Source: an uncultured Eubacteriales bacterium (lineage in GTDB: Bacteria > Bacillota > Clostridia > Christensenellales > Borkfalkiaceae). From it: 48,313 bases of DNA. Within the stretch, counting starts at the first letter, position 1; every line of letters begins with the position of its first letter. Shown piece by piece: positions 6,485 to 15,115 of this stretch. The stretch lies in assembly GCA_900548285.1 (NCBI GenBank), contig URKE01000010.1, positions 1 to 48,313 of the forward strand, in the 5' to 3' direction. The notes under the pieces are model-generated. The model had not been told where the DNA came from. It was given only the letters and a program-made list of their open reading frames with translations, and ran no database searches. The translations under genes and the position numbers were made by a program.

Positions 6485-9400
6485 ATGTTCAAACACAAAA
6501 AGAAGATCATCGGTTCGTTGCAAGCCGCCACGGCTTTGGCTTTATGCATTTCCATGGCGTTTGCGGCATCTTATTCTTCCAAAGCGGACGTAAGTTACGG
6601 TTCGAAAACGCTGACGGGAAATCTCGCCAGAACGGAACTCGACACGTCGAAACTCCGCTCGCAGTATTTCAACAAAGACGTCGTTCAGACGACTGAAACC
6701 AAAACGGCTAAGTTCGAGGGCGAGCGTTGGATAATCGTCGAACTCGACGGCGAGGATTTGTATTCCGCCTATGAAAAAGAAGCGGACGACAACACCGGAT
6801 TTTCGGAATTCGCCGCAAGCGGCAGAGCAAAAACGCTCAAAAAGTCCATAACCGCTTCGCATAACGCTTTTCTGAATAAACTCGACCAAAGCGGAATCAA
6901 ATACGAGTTCAAATATTCTTACAGCGTTCTTAACAACGGCGTCGCCTTGAAGGTTGACGCCGCAAATTACGAGGCGATTAAAAAAATCGACGGTGTTAAA
7001 CGCGTGGAGTTTTCCGAGAGATATGCCGAACCGAAAGTCGCCGTCAAAAACGACGCCAACGTTTACGCCACGGGTATATATAATTCTCAAAATATAAACG
7101 AGAAAGGCGAGGGGATGGTAGTCGCTGTCCTCGATACCGGTCTTGACTATTCGCACGAAGCGTTTGCCGCGATGCCCGAGCATCCCGCGTGGGATAAAAA
7201 CTACGTCGCGACGAAGATCGCCGAGGCCGGCGACGGCTTTTATGCCAAAGTAACCGCAGACAAGGCGTATTATAACGCGAAAATTCCTTACGCTTACGAT
7301 TACGCGGACGACGACGCGGACGTTTATCCGTCCTATTCCACGCACGGAACTCACGTCGCAGGTATAGTTGCGGGCAAGAGCGATTACGTCGTCAACAAGG
7401 AAACCGAAGAAACTTTCATCGGCGTTGCGCCTCAGGCTCAACTCGTCATCTGTAAGGTTTTCACCGATAATCTCGACAGCGACGGACTCGGCGGCGCGGA
7501 TACGATCGATATCATTTCCGCGGTAAGCGATTGCGTCGCGCTCGGCGTTGACGTAATCAATATGAGTCTCGGTTCGAGCGCGGGTTTCGCAACCGAAAGC
7601 GACAACGAACCCACGGGTAAACTCACCAACGAAATTTACGCGAGAGTTAAAGAGGCGGGCATAAGCCTTGTCGTTGCGGCAAGCAACGATTACAGTTCGG
7701 GCTTCGGCGGCGGCAACGGAACGAACCTTGCTTCCAATCCCGATTCCGGCACGGTAGGCTCGCCCTCCACTTACGACGCGGCTTTATCCGTCGCTTCGAT
7801 AAACGGTCAGAAATCGGCTTACATTCAGGCGAACGGAACGGAAGATCAGGTTGCGTTCATCACCGAGGCTTCCGACGGCGACGGCAACGAACTCGATTTC
7901 GTCGATCAGTTGTATCGAATTACCGGCAAAACGAAAGGCGAAACCCTTAATTTTAAATACGTCGTTATAGGCAGCGTAGGCAGAACGGCGAACTACACTC
8001 AGAGAGTAAGAAGAGAAATCGAAAATTCCGACGGGTACGACGGAACCATTGCCCTTGTAAAGCGAGGCGATATAACTTTCGAGGAAAAAGTCCGCAACGC
8101 GATGGATGCCGGCGCAACGGCTTGCGTGATTTATAACAACGTTTCGGGTACTATCAGAATGTCGCTCGGCGAGGTCAATAATCCGATTCCGACCTGCGCC
8201 ATAACGATGGACGCGGCGAAAAAGATCGTCGAGGGGGCGGAGAGAAACGTCGGAACGATTCAGATCGATTCCGATTTCGAAGCGGGTCCGTTCATGTCGG
8301 ACTTCTCGAGTTGGGGTCCGATGCCCGATCTTCAGTTAAAACCTGAAATAACCGCGCACGGCGGCGAAATAACCAGCGCTGTGCCGGGCGGTTACGATAT
8401 TTACAGCGGAACGAGCATGGCTGCGCCGAACATGGCGGGCGCTATCGCTCTTCTTCGGCAGAATCTCAAAGAGCAGGGATTAAAAGGCAAGGCTCTTTCG
8501 GCGAGAGTCAATCAGGTGCTTATGAGTACCGCGACTATCGCCAGAAACGAGGAAAACAACCCCTATTCGCCGAGAAAACAGGGCGCGGGGCTTGCCGGTA
8601 TCAAAAACGCTATCGAAACCGAAAGTTACATCACCGTTAAGGATGAAAACGGTAACGAAAGCGATAAAACGAAAATAGAACTTTACGACGATAAGAAAAA
8701 GACCGGCGTTTACGAATTCGATTTCACCGTGAACAACGTATCCGGCAAAGAAGAGGTTTATTCGCCCGAGGTTTTCGTTATGACGGAAACTCTCGCAACC
8801 GATAACAGGACGGTCGCGGAGAAAGCCGATATGCTCGACGACAGCGTTATCGAAATAACCGTCGGCGGCAGAAAACTCGGAAGCGGAGAAAACGTTATTG
8901 TCCCCGCAAACGGAACGGTTGAAGTAAACGTAAAAATAACGCTCACCGCCGCAACCAAGGCAAAACTCGACAAGAACTTCAAAAACGGAATGTACGTCGA
9001 AGGTTTCGTGTCGCTTGCCGGCGCCAGAGAAACGAAAGTAACGATAGGGCTTCCTTATCTTGCTTTCTACGGCGACTGGAACGACGCGCCTTTGTTCGAT
9101 TACAGTATTTACGATATCGCGGAAAGCGAAAAGGACACTTCCGTTCCCGAGGAGGACAAACTCAAAGCGTCCGCCGCAGAAACGAGAGTTCTCGGTCAGT
9201 ATTACGATGACAAATATATAATTGCGCTCGGTTCCTACCTTTACGAAATGTCGGATTCGGACGTCAAGATTTACGCCGAAAAAGAAAAAGCGGCGATCTC
9301 GATTTTCGACGAAAAGAACAATCGTTCGATATACGAAGTTTATATGGTTTACGCGGGGCTTCTCCGCGGCGCGAAAACGATCGATATCGAAGTTAAAGAC

Positions 9401-12400
9401 TCGGTAACCGGAGAGATAAAATACCGCAAAAAAAAGGAAAAAGTCAGCAAATCTTACGCGGCGGGCGGCGGAAACCGCGGCGCGATAATCATGCTCGAAA
9501 TCGACGCGAAAGAATGGAATCTCCAATCCAATTCGTCTTACGACGTAACCGTTAAAGGTTCGCTCGATTACGAAGGCGGCGAACATCCCGCCAACGACGA
9601 ATTCGATTTCACGTTCACCGTGGACTACGAAGCTCCGCAGATTCTCGATTATCGTATCCGTTTCGATCCTTACACGGAAAACAAAAAAGTAAAATACAAC
9701 ATTTATCTCGACGTAGACGTACAGGATAATCAGTACGTAATGGACGTTATGCCGTGTTACGTCAAACAGGATAAGGACGGAAACGTTCTGACGCTTGCTT
9801 CCGAATATCCCGTACCCGTTTACGGCGGAAAGGGCGAGAAGAGTACCGTTTCGATCAATATAACCGATTATTACGACGAACTCGTCAAGAGTGGCAAACT
9901 TTATCTTGCCGTCGACGATTACGCGCTCAATCAGACGAACTGCGTGATAGATCTTGCCTCGGCTCTCGAATATCCCGATCAGGCGATAGTTTCCACGGCG
10001 GACGGCAGGCTTACCGACGTCGGCGAACCGGGTACGGCTAAGGATTCCGCCGGTGTTTCTTACGAATATCCGATTTACGATCTCGAAATGAAGATCAACG
10101 AACTTTACGCTCCCGTGATAAACGCTTCTCCCGACCAGACGCTCGGCAAATCGCTTAACTGGTACGTCAAATCGGGGCAGCAGTACGTTTCGGCGAAGGA
10201 CGGAGAGATATTCGCAAAAGCGGCGGGCAAAGCCGTGCTTTATCTCAAAGACGGCGACGCCGACAACGCGAAGATTTACGCTTGCGTGGAACTCGTCGTC
10301 ACGTCCCAAAAACTGAACGATCCGGTTATCGAGAAAATAACGCTCGAACCCGTATATAACTCGAGCGATTACGTGGTTAATATCGATTCCGTCGATCCGA
10401 GTTTCACGATGAATCCGAATCAGACGGCTCAGATAAGAGCGGGCGTGTCGCCGTGGTATATAACCGATTTCAAAGTCGAATTCGTTTCGTCTATCCCGGA
10501 TATACTCACCGTCGATTCTATAGGTAACGTAAAAGCGCTCAAAAAAGGCACGGCGTACGTCGACGTCATCGTAACGGACAATCGAACGAACAAAACGCTC
10601 AAAAAGTCCGTCAAGGTCATTGTCGGCGATATATACAGAATAGTAAATTACACTCTCTACGATTATTACGGCGGAGAAATCTGCGAAATACCCAAGGATA
10701 AAAACGTAATGTATATCGACGAGAAGTGTTTCAGCAACAACAAAACGATTAAAAAAGTCATTCTCCCGGGCACGATTACCGAGATTCCCGAAAAAGCGTT
10801 CGACGGTTGCGAAAATCTCGAGGAAATCGTTATCCCGAGCCAGTTGACGACGATAAGACAGGAAGCGTTCAAAAACTGCAGAAAACTCAAAAAGATAACG
10901 CTCGAAAAGTTTGTGGACAGAGAAAACAACACCTACGAAGATTATTACGGCGCGATAACCATCGGCAAGAGCGCGTTTGAAAACTGCTCGTCGCTCGTGA
11001 CGATCGAGAATTCCAAACGTCTTACCACGGCTAACGATTCCGCGTTCGCGGGTTGCACGTCGCTTAAATCGATAGACATTTCCGAACTCCGCGTAACGGG
11101 AAGGGAAGTGTTCAGAGATTGTACTTCGCTCGAAACGGTCGAAACCTCGAAGTTCACCGACATCGGCGAAAGGATGTTTGCAAACTGCGCGTCGCTTAAA
11201 CTCTTCACGTTCAAAGGCTCTTACCTTAAGGCGGGCGTGTTCGACGGCTGTAAAGGACTTACGAAATTTACGTTTGAACCCGGCGTCGACGTCGAATTCA
11301 AAGGCATAGGCGAAAAAGCATTCGCCGGCACGACGAAACTTCTCGGACTGGTTCTGCCTGCCGGTAAGTACGAAATCGGCGACGAAGCGTTCTCGGAGTC
11401 GAGAATCAAAACTCTCGACGTGGGCAACGCGGAGGTAAGTTTCGGCAAAAACGTGTTCAGGGATTGCGCGATGTTCGTGGCTTCCGGTTCGTCGGGATTC
11501 GCGATAAACGGCTCTTGCAACGGTTCCAACGATATTTATCTGGTCGAAAACGGCGTCCTTTATAATAAAAACAAAACCGAACTTGTGGCGGTGCCTTGTT
11601 CCACAACGAATTACGTTCTTCCCGAAACTGTAGTTAAGATAAGCAAAGGCGCGCTTTCGGGCTTGCAGACAAAAGGCGCGATAGACCTTTCGGGCGTAAC
11701 CGTACTCGGCGCGTACGCGCTTGCGGGGAGCAGTTTCACGAGCGTGAAACTCAACTCGACTATAACGGTGATACCCGAGGGATTGTTCGCGGAAACTTCC
11801 GCGCTTAAAACGATAACCGGACTCGACGGCGTGACGAAAATCGAACCTTACGCGTTCAGAGGATGCGCGGTTGAAAATTACGTGTTCGCCGAACTTACGG
11901 AGATAGGCGAATCCGCTTTCAGAGATTCCGGCGTTAAAACAATCGTCGCGGATAAACTCGAAGTTATAGGCGAGCGCGCGTTTAACGGTTGCGGTAAACT
12001 CGGAGAGGCCCAGTTCCCGAGCGTGCGTTCCATAGGCGAAAACGCATTCCTTTCTTCCGGAATAGTAAACGCCGGATTCGGCGCGGTCACGGAAATGGGC
12101 GCGAGCGCGTTCGTCAACGCGAACAAACTTCAGTCCGTAACGTTCGGCGACGGAACCACGATAATAGGCGCGTCGGCGTTTATGTCCAACACGAAGAGAG
12201 AAACGCTTACGAACGTAACTTTGCCGGGAACCGTTAAGGAAATCGGCGCGTCCGCGTTCTTCAATTGTTCGGCAATCGAAAGCGTTAATCTCGACGGGGT
12301 TGAATTCATAGGCGATTATGCGTTCTTCGGATGCGTAAACCTTAAATCGGCGGAACTTAACGCGGCGAAACAAATCGGTAACGGCGCGTTCTCGTCCACG

Positions 12401-13861
12401 GGGCTTACGTCCGCTAATCTCGACAACGCCGAAGAAGTCGGCTCGTTCGCGTTCATGGAAACGCCGCTTGAAACGGTAACTTTCGGCAAACTTAAAACCG
12501 TTGGCAGATACGCTTTTTCCGATACGAAACTCGAAACGGTCGTCCTTCCCGCGTCCTTCGATAGTTTCAACGTAAACTACGAATGGAAGGAATACGACGA
12601 AAAGGGCAGGCTCGACGAAGTGAAAAGCCGTAACGAATACGCTTACGGCGGCGGCGCGTTCGCAAATATCAAAACGCTAAAAAGCATCACCGCAAACGGC
12701 GAAAACGTGTTCTCATCGGACGGTGTGTTGTATGCGAAAACGGCAAACGGACTTGTTTTGTTGCAATATCCCGCCGCAAAAGAGGGAGAGAGTTACGTCA
12801 CGCTGCAAAACACCTGCGCCGTTGCGGACAGCGCGTTCGAGGGCGTAAGAATTCTTAAGAATATCGAATTCGCTTACACCGTTTCGAGAATAGGCAGTTA
12901 CGCTTTCTATGATTCCAACGTGACGGAGTATAAGTTCAACAGCGTGAAAGCGCCCGTTCTTCTCTCCGAATTCGTAGACGCTTCGGATATGGATTCAGAC
13001 ACAATCGAAGCGATAATTTTCGGCAGAAGCGGCAGCAACGTTCTCGGCTCGACTATATATTACTCGAACTTCTATGATTACGTTGCGAAAATCCTTTGCA
13101 ACGAGTATTTCAAGGAAGCGTATCAGACGAAACCATTCAATCTTAAGGCGATCGTTCCCAAGAACGGAACGGGTTACGACAACGAAATCTGGAAAGGATT
13201 CTTTACGGTCGAAAGAACGGAGCAGATTCTTCCCGACGGAACGACTCACGCGTTCACGGAAGCGATAGACGCGCTCAAAGCCGCGAAATCCGTTGAGGAA
13301 ATCGGCAACGCGACTTCGTTCGCCGCAATTTCCGAAGCGGCGGAACTCGCGAGAGCGGCAAGACTGAAATTCAACAAAATCACCGATCCCGATCAGCTCG
13401 CGCTTGTCGGCGAAGAGAGCAAAGCCCTTACCGCTTACGAATCGGTTTTGAGGGAAAAGAAGAAAGAATTCGGTCAGCCCGTCGCGGTCAAAGAACTTAA
13501 AATAGAGAAAACTCCCGATAAAACGAGATACGTTTCCGGCGAAAAATTCAACGCCGAAGGAATGGTCGTCAAGTTTGTTTTCGACGACGATTCCGAACTT
13601 ATCGTCAACGATTACGCGGTTGATAAAACGACGCTCGTTTACGGCGACGAAAAAGTCGTCGTCACCTGCGTTTACGAAGGCAAGTCGTATTCGGTCAATC
13701 TTCTTCTGAACGTCGAAGAAAACAGCGAAAGCAACGGCGGAGAAGATAACGGCAAATCCGGTTGTCTTGTCGGCGCGCTGGTCGGCGGAGGAGTCGGCGT
13801 TGCGGCTGTCGCCGCGGCGGTCGTAGCGTTGCTTTATCTCAAAAAGAAAAAAGTCAAATAA
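6485..13861 (+). CDS. Giant cell-surface subtilisin (S8) with PA, BspA-type leucine-rich and Ig-like domains
   Basis: This is a 2458-residue secreted serine protease. Order of parts: signal peptide (about 1-29), I9-like propeptide (about 65-190), subtilisin catalytic domain with D217 (VAVLDTG), H287 (THGTHVAG) and S644 (SGTSMAAP), a protease-associated insert at about 480-560, beta-rich modules of the C5a-peptidase type, Big-type Ig-like modules near 1210-1380, a long BspA-type leucine-rich repeat array (about 1409-2155, recurring A-F-x-x-C/N units), a bacterial Ig-like module (about 2334-2413), and a C-terminal membrane helix (about 2424-2452) followed by lysines. There is no LPXTG motif, so it is anchored by the helix. 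The catalytic triad is complete. The start at 6485 has AGGAGAGG just upstream; the upstream ATG at 6428 overlaps the -10 region. It heads the operon that contains the Opp importer, suggesting that it makes peptides for uptake. Confidence 0.93.
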   Translation: MFKHKKKIIGSLQAATALALCISMAFAASYSSKADVSYGSKTLTGNLARTELDTSKLRSQYFNKDVVQTTETKTAKFEGERWIIVELDGEDLYSAYEKEADDNTGFSEFAASGRAKTLKKSITASHNAFLNKLDQSGIKYEFKYSYSVLNNGVALKVDAANYEAIKKIDGVKRVEFSERYAEPKVAVKNDANVYATGIYNSQNINEKGEGMVVAVLDTGLDYSHEAFAAMPEHPAWDKNYVATKIAEAGDGFYAKVTADKAYYNAKIPYAYDYADDDADVYPSYSTHGTHVAGIVAGKSDYVVNKETEETFIGVAPQAQLVICKVFTDNLDSDGLGGADTIDIISAVSDCVALGVDVINMSLGSSAGFATESDNEPTGKLTNEIYARVKEAGISLVVAASNDYSSGFGGGNGTNLASNPDSGTVGSPSTYDAALSVASINGQKSAYIQANGTEDQVAFITEASDGDGNELDFVDQLYRITGKTKGETLNFKYVVIGSVGRTANYTQRVRREIENSDGYDGTIALVKRGDITFEEKVRNAMDAGATACVIYNNVSGTIRMSLGEVNNPIPTCAITMDAAKKIVEGAERNVGTIQIDSDFEAGPFMSDFSSWGPMPDLQLKPEITAHGGEITSAVPGGYDIYSGTSMAAPNMAGAIALLRQNLKEQGLKGKALSARVNQVLMSTATIARNEENNPYSPRKQGAGLAGIKNAIETESYITVKDENGNESDKTKIELYDDKKKTGVYEFDFTVNNVSGKEEVYSPEVFVMTETLATDNRTVAEKADMLDDSVIEITVGGRKLGSGENVIVPANGTVEVNVKITLTAATKAKLDKNFKNGMYVEGFVSLAGARETKVTIGLPYLAFYGDWNDAPLFDYSIYDIAESEKDTSVPEEDKLKASAAETRVLGQYYDDKYIIALGSYLYEMSDSDVKIYAEKEKAAISIFDEKNNRSIYEVYMVYAGLLRGAKTIDIEVKDSVTGEIKYRKKKEKVSKSYAAGGGNRGAIIMLEIDAKEWNLQSNSSYDVTVKGSLDYEGGEHPANDEFDFTFTVDYEAPQILDYRIRFDPYTENKKVKYNIYLDVDVQDNQYVMDVMPCYVKQDKDGNVLTLASEYPVPVYGGKGEKSTVSINITDYYDELVKSGKLYLAVDDYALNQTNCVIDLASALEYPDQAIVSTADGRLTDVGEPGTAKDSAGVSYEYPIYDLEMKINELYAPVINASPDQTLGKSLNWYVKSGQQYVSAKDGEIFAKAAGKAVLYLKDGDADNAKIYACVELVVTSQKLNDPVIEKITLEPVYNSSDYVVNIDSVDPSFTMNPNQTAQIRAGVSPWYITDFKVEFVSSIPDILTVDSIGNVKALKKGTAYVDVIVTDNRTNKTLKKSVKVIVGDIYRIVNYTLYDYYGGEICEIPKDKNVMYIDEKCFSNNKTIKKVILPGTITEIPEKAFDGCENLEEIVIPSQLTTIRQEAFKNCRKLKKITLEKFVDRENNTYEDYYGAITIGKSAFENCSSLVTIENSKRLTTANDSAFAGCTSLKSIDISELRVTGREVFRDCTSLETVETSKFTDIGERMFANCASLKLFTFKGSYLKAGVFDGCKGLTKFTFEPGVDVEFKGIGEKAFAGTTKLLGLVLPAGKYEIGDEAFSESRIKTLDVGNAEVSFGKNVFRDCAMFVASGSSGFAINGSCNGSNDIYLVENGVLYNKNKTELVAVPCSTTNYVLPETVVKISKGALSGLQTKGAIDLSGVTVLGAYALAGSSFTSVKLNSTITVIPEGLFAETSALKTITGLDGVTKIEPYAFRGCAVENYVFAELTEIGESAFRDSGVKTIVADKLEVIGERAFNGCGKLGEAQFPSVRSIGENAFLSSGIVNAGFGAVTEMGASAFVNANKLQSVTFGDGTTIIGASAFMSNTKRETLTNVTLPGTVKEIGASAFFNCSAIESVNLDGVEFIGDYAFFGCVNLKSAELNAAKQIGNGAFSSTGLTSANLDNAEEVGSFAFMETPLETVTFGKLKTVGRYAFSDTKLETVVLPASFDSFNVNYEWKEYDEKGRLDEVKSRNEYAYGGGAFANIKTLKSITANGENVFSSDGVLYAKTANGLVLLQYPAAKEGESYVTLQNTCAVADSAFEGVRILKNIEFAYTVSRIGSYAFYDSNVTEYKFNSVKAPVLLSEFVDASDMDSDTIEAIIFGRSGSNVLGSTIYYSNFYDYVAKILCNEYFKEAYQTKPFNLKAIVPKNGTGYDNEIWKGFFTVERTEQILPDGTTHAFTEAIDALKAAKSVEEIGNATSFAAISEAAELARAARLKFNKITDPDQLALVGEESKALTAYESVLREKKKEFGQPVAVKELKIEKTPDKTRYVSGEKFNAEGMVVKFVFDDDSELIVNDYAVDKTTLVYGDEKVVVTCVYEGKSYSVNLLLNVEENSESNGGEDNGKSGCLVGALVGGGVGVAAVAAAVVALLYLKKKKVK

Positions 13862-13876
13862 GTTGTGGTAACCGAT

Positions 13877-15031
13877 ATGATAAATAAATTCAGATTCAAA
13901 AAATGCGCTCTTATCGCGCTGCTTTGCGCCCTTGCGAGCATATGCTGTTTTGCATTATGCTCGTGCGGCGAAGGCGAGTCGGTTAAAAAATACGATTATC
14001 TCGTAACTTTCGATTATAACACGGGGAAAACGGAGTCCAACTGCAAAAATCAGTATTTAGGCGTGCTGGAAGGTTCGCTCGTGGGTATTCAGCCCGGCGA
14101 TAACGAAAACTTCCGTAAAGGCGAAGTTCCCGGTTATTATCTCGAAGGGTGGTATATCGCCAAAACGGACGCCGACGGCAACGTGATTAAGAACGAGGAA
14201 ACGGGCAGAGCGGTTCTCGATACAAAATGGGATTTCGCTTCGATGCGTGTAAACGGCAATATGACGCTTTACGCCAACTTCGTCAGGACGGCTATCATGA
14301 GATATATCGACGCAGACCTGTACGACGCCGCAGATCCGCTTAACGAGGCGGCGATTCTCGATTCCAATCCCGAGATGCCCGGGACGGTTCTGAAAAAGCC
14401 CACCGTTCTTGCTCCCGAGAAAGACGGATACACGCTGTTCGGGTATTATTCCGACGCGGAATGTACGATCGATTTTGCATGGCCTTGTACGGTGGCGACG
14501 GATGATATAACGGTTTTCGTCAAGTTCATCGAAGGAAACTGGAATATCGTCGACAGCGAGGAGGCTCTTATAAAAGCGCTCGCAAAAGGCGGCAATATCT
14601 ACCTTACCAAGGATCTCGATTTCTCGTCTGCCGAGTGGGTTTACGGCGATTATAACGCCGAATTCAACGGAAACGGTCATAAGATTTCGGGAATAACGCT
14701 CAAGAGAGTTTGCGACAGAAGAAACTTCGGCGCGGGTATTTTCGGCGAGTTGGGGCAGAACGCTTACGTTCACGATCTCGTTATCGAAAACGCGACGATA
14801 GAATTCAAAGTCGCATTTTCGAGCGGAGAATTCAAAGCCGGCTTCTTTGCTTACTCGGCGAAAGAAGGGGCGAAAATTTCAAACGTAACCGTTGACGGAA
14901 CGCTTTATTACGACTACGGTTCAAACGTTACGTCGAGCGTTTACGAATGGATCGCGGAAGGATCGGCGGCGACCGAAAACTGCGATTATGCGGGCGTTAA
15001 AACCAAAGAAAAAAAGATAGGCAACAATTAA
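13877..15031 (+). CDS. Lipoprotein with InlB B-repeat-like and beta-helix modules
   Basis: The protein (384 residues from the ATG at 13877) has a signal peptide ending in LCSC, with the lipidated cysteine at residue 30. Residues about 38-130 and 135-220 look like Listeria-Bacteroides (InlB B-type) repeats: strands followed by GYYLEGWY/GYTLFGYY and ending in TLYANF/TVFVKF. Residues about 225-360 resemble a GLUG-type beta-helix (FNGNGHKISGITL). It follows the giant protease by only 15 bases and has no clear Shine-Dalgarno sequence, so it is probably translationally coupled. An in-frame GTG at 13865 is an alternative start. It is a surface protein of unknown ligand. Confidence 0.8.
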   Translation: MINKFRFKKCALIALLCALASICCFALCSCGEGESVKKYDYLVTFDYNTGKTESNCKNQYLGVLEGSLVGIQPGDNENFRKGEVPGYYLEGWYIAKTDADGNVIKNEETGRAVLDTKWDFASMRVNGNMTLYANFVRTAIMRYIDADLYDAADPLNEAAILDSNPEMPGTVLKKPTVLAPEKDGYTLFGYYSDAECTIDFAWPCTVATDDITVFVKFIEGNWNIVDSEEALIKALAKGGNIYLTKDLDFSSAEWVYGDYNAEFNGNGHKISGITLKRVCDRRNFGAGIFGELGQNAYVHDLVIENATIEFKVAFSSGEFKAGFFAYSAKEGAKISNVTVDGTLYYDYGSNVTSSVYEWIAEGSAATENCDYAGVKTKEKKIGNN

Positions 15032-15060
15032 TATTAAAGAATAAAGAACAAGAAAAATTG

Positions 15061-15095
15061 AAAGGGTACCCTTTTTGTTTGCTCGCGCAAACAAA
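15061..15095 (+). promoter_or_regulatory. Palindrome and stem-loop upstream of oppA
   Basis: A perfect 14-base palindrome AAAGGGTACCCTTT (15061-15074) is followed by a 9-bp stem with a 4-base loop (15074-15082 with 15087-15095). No T run follows the second stem, so it is not a standard terminator. Its position just before the substrate-binding protein gene fits an mRNA processing or stabilising structure, or an operator. Confidence 0.5.
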
Positions 15096-15115
15096 ACCCC
15101 TTAGAAGGAGCAAAA

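Noticed and set aside
8480..12373. Very long open frame antisense to the leucine-rich part of the protease
   Set aside because: Repetitive codon use on the coding strand keeps the opposite strand open. The translation is rich in R, F, V and Y without any fold, signal or ribosome binding site, while the sense frame has clear domains.
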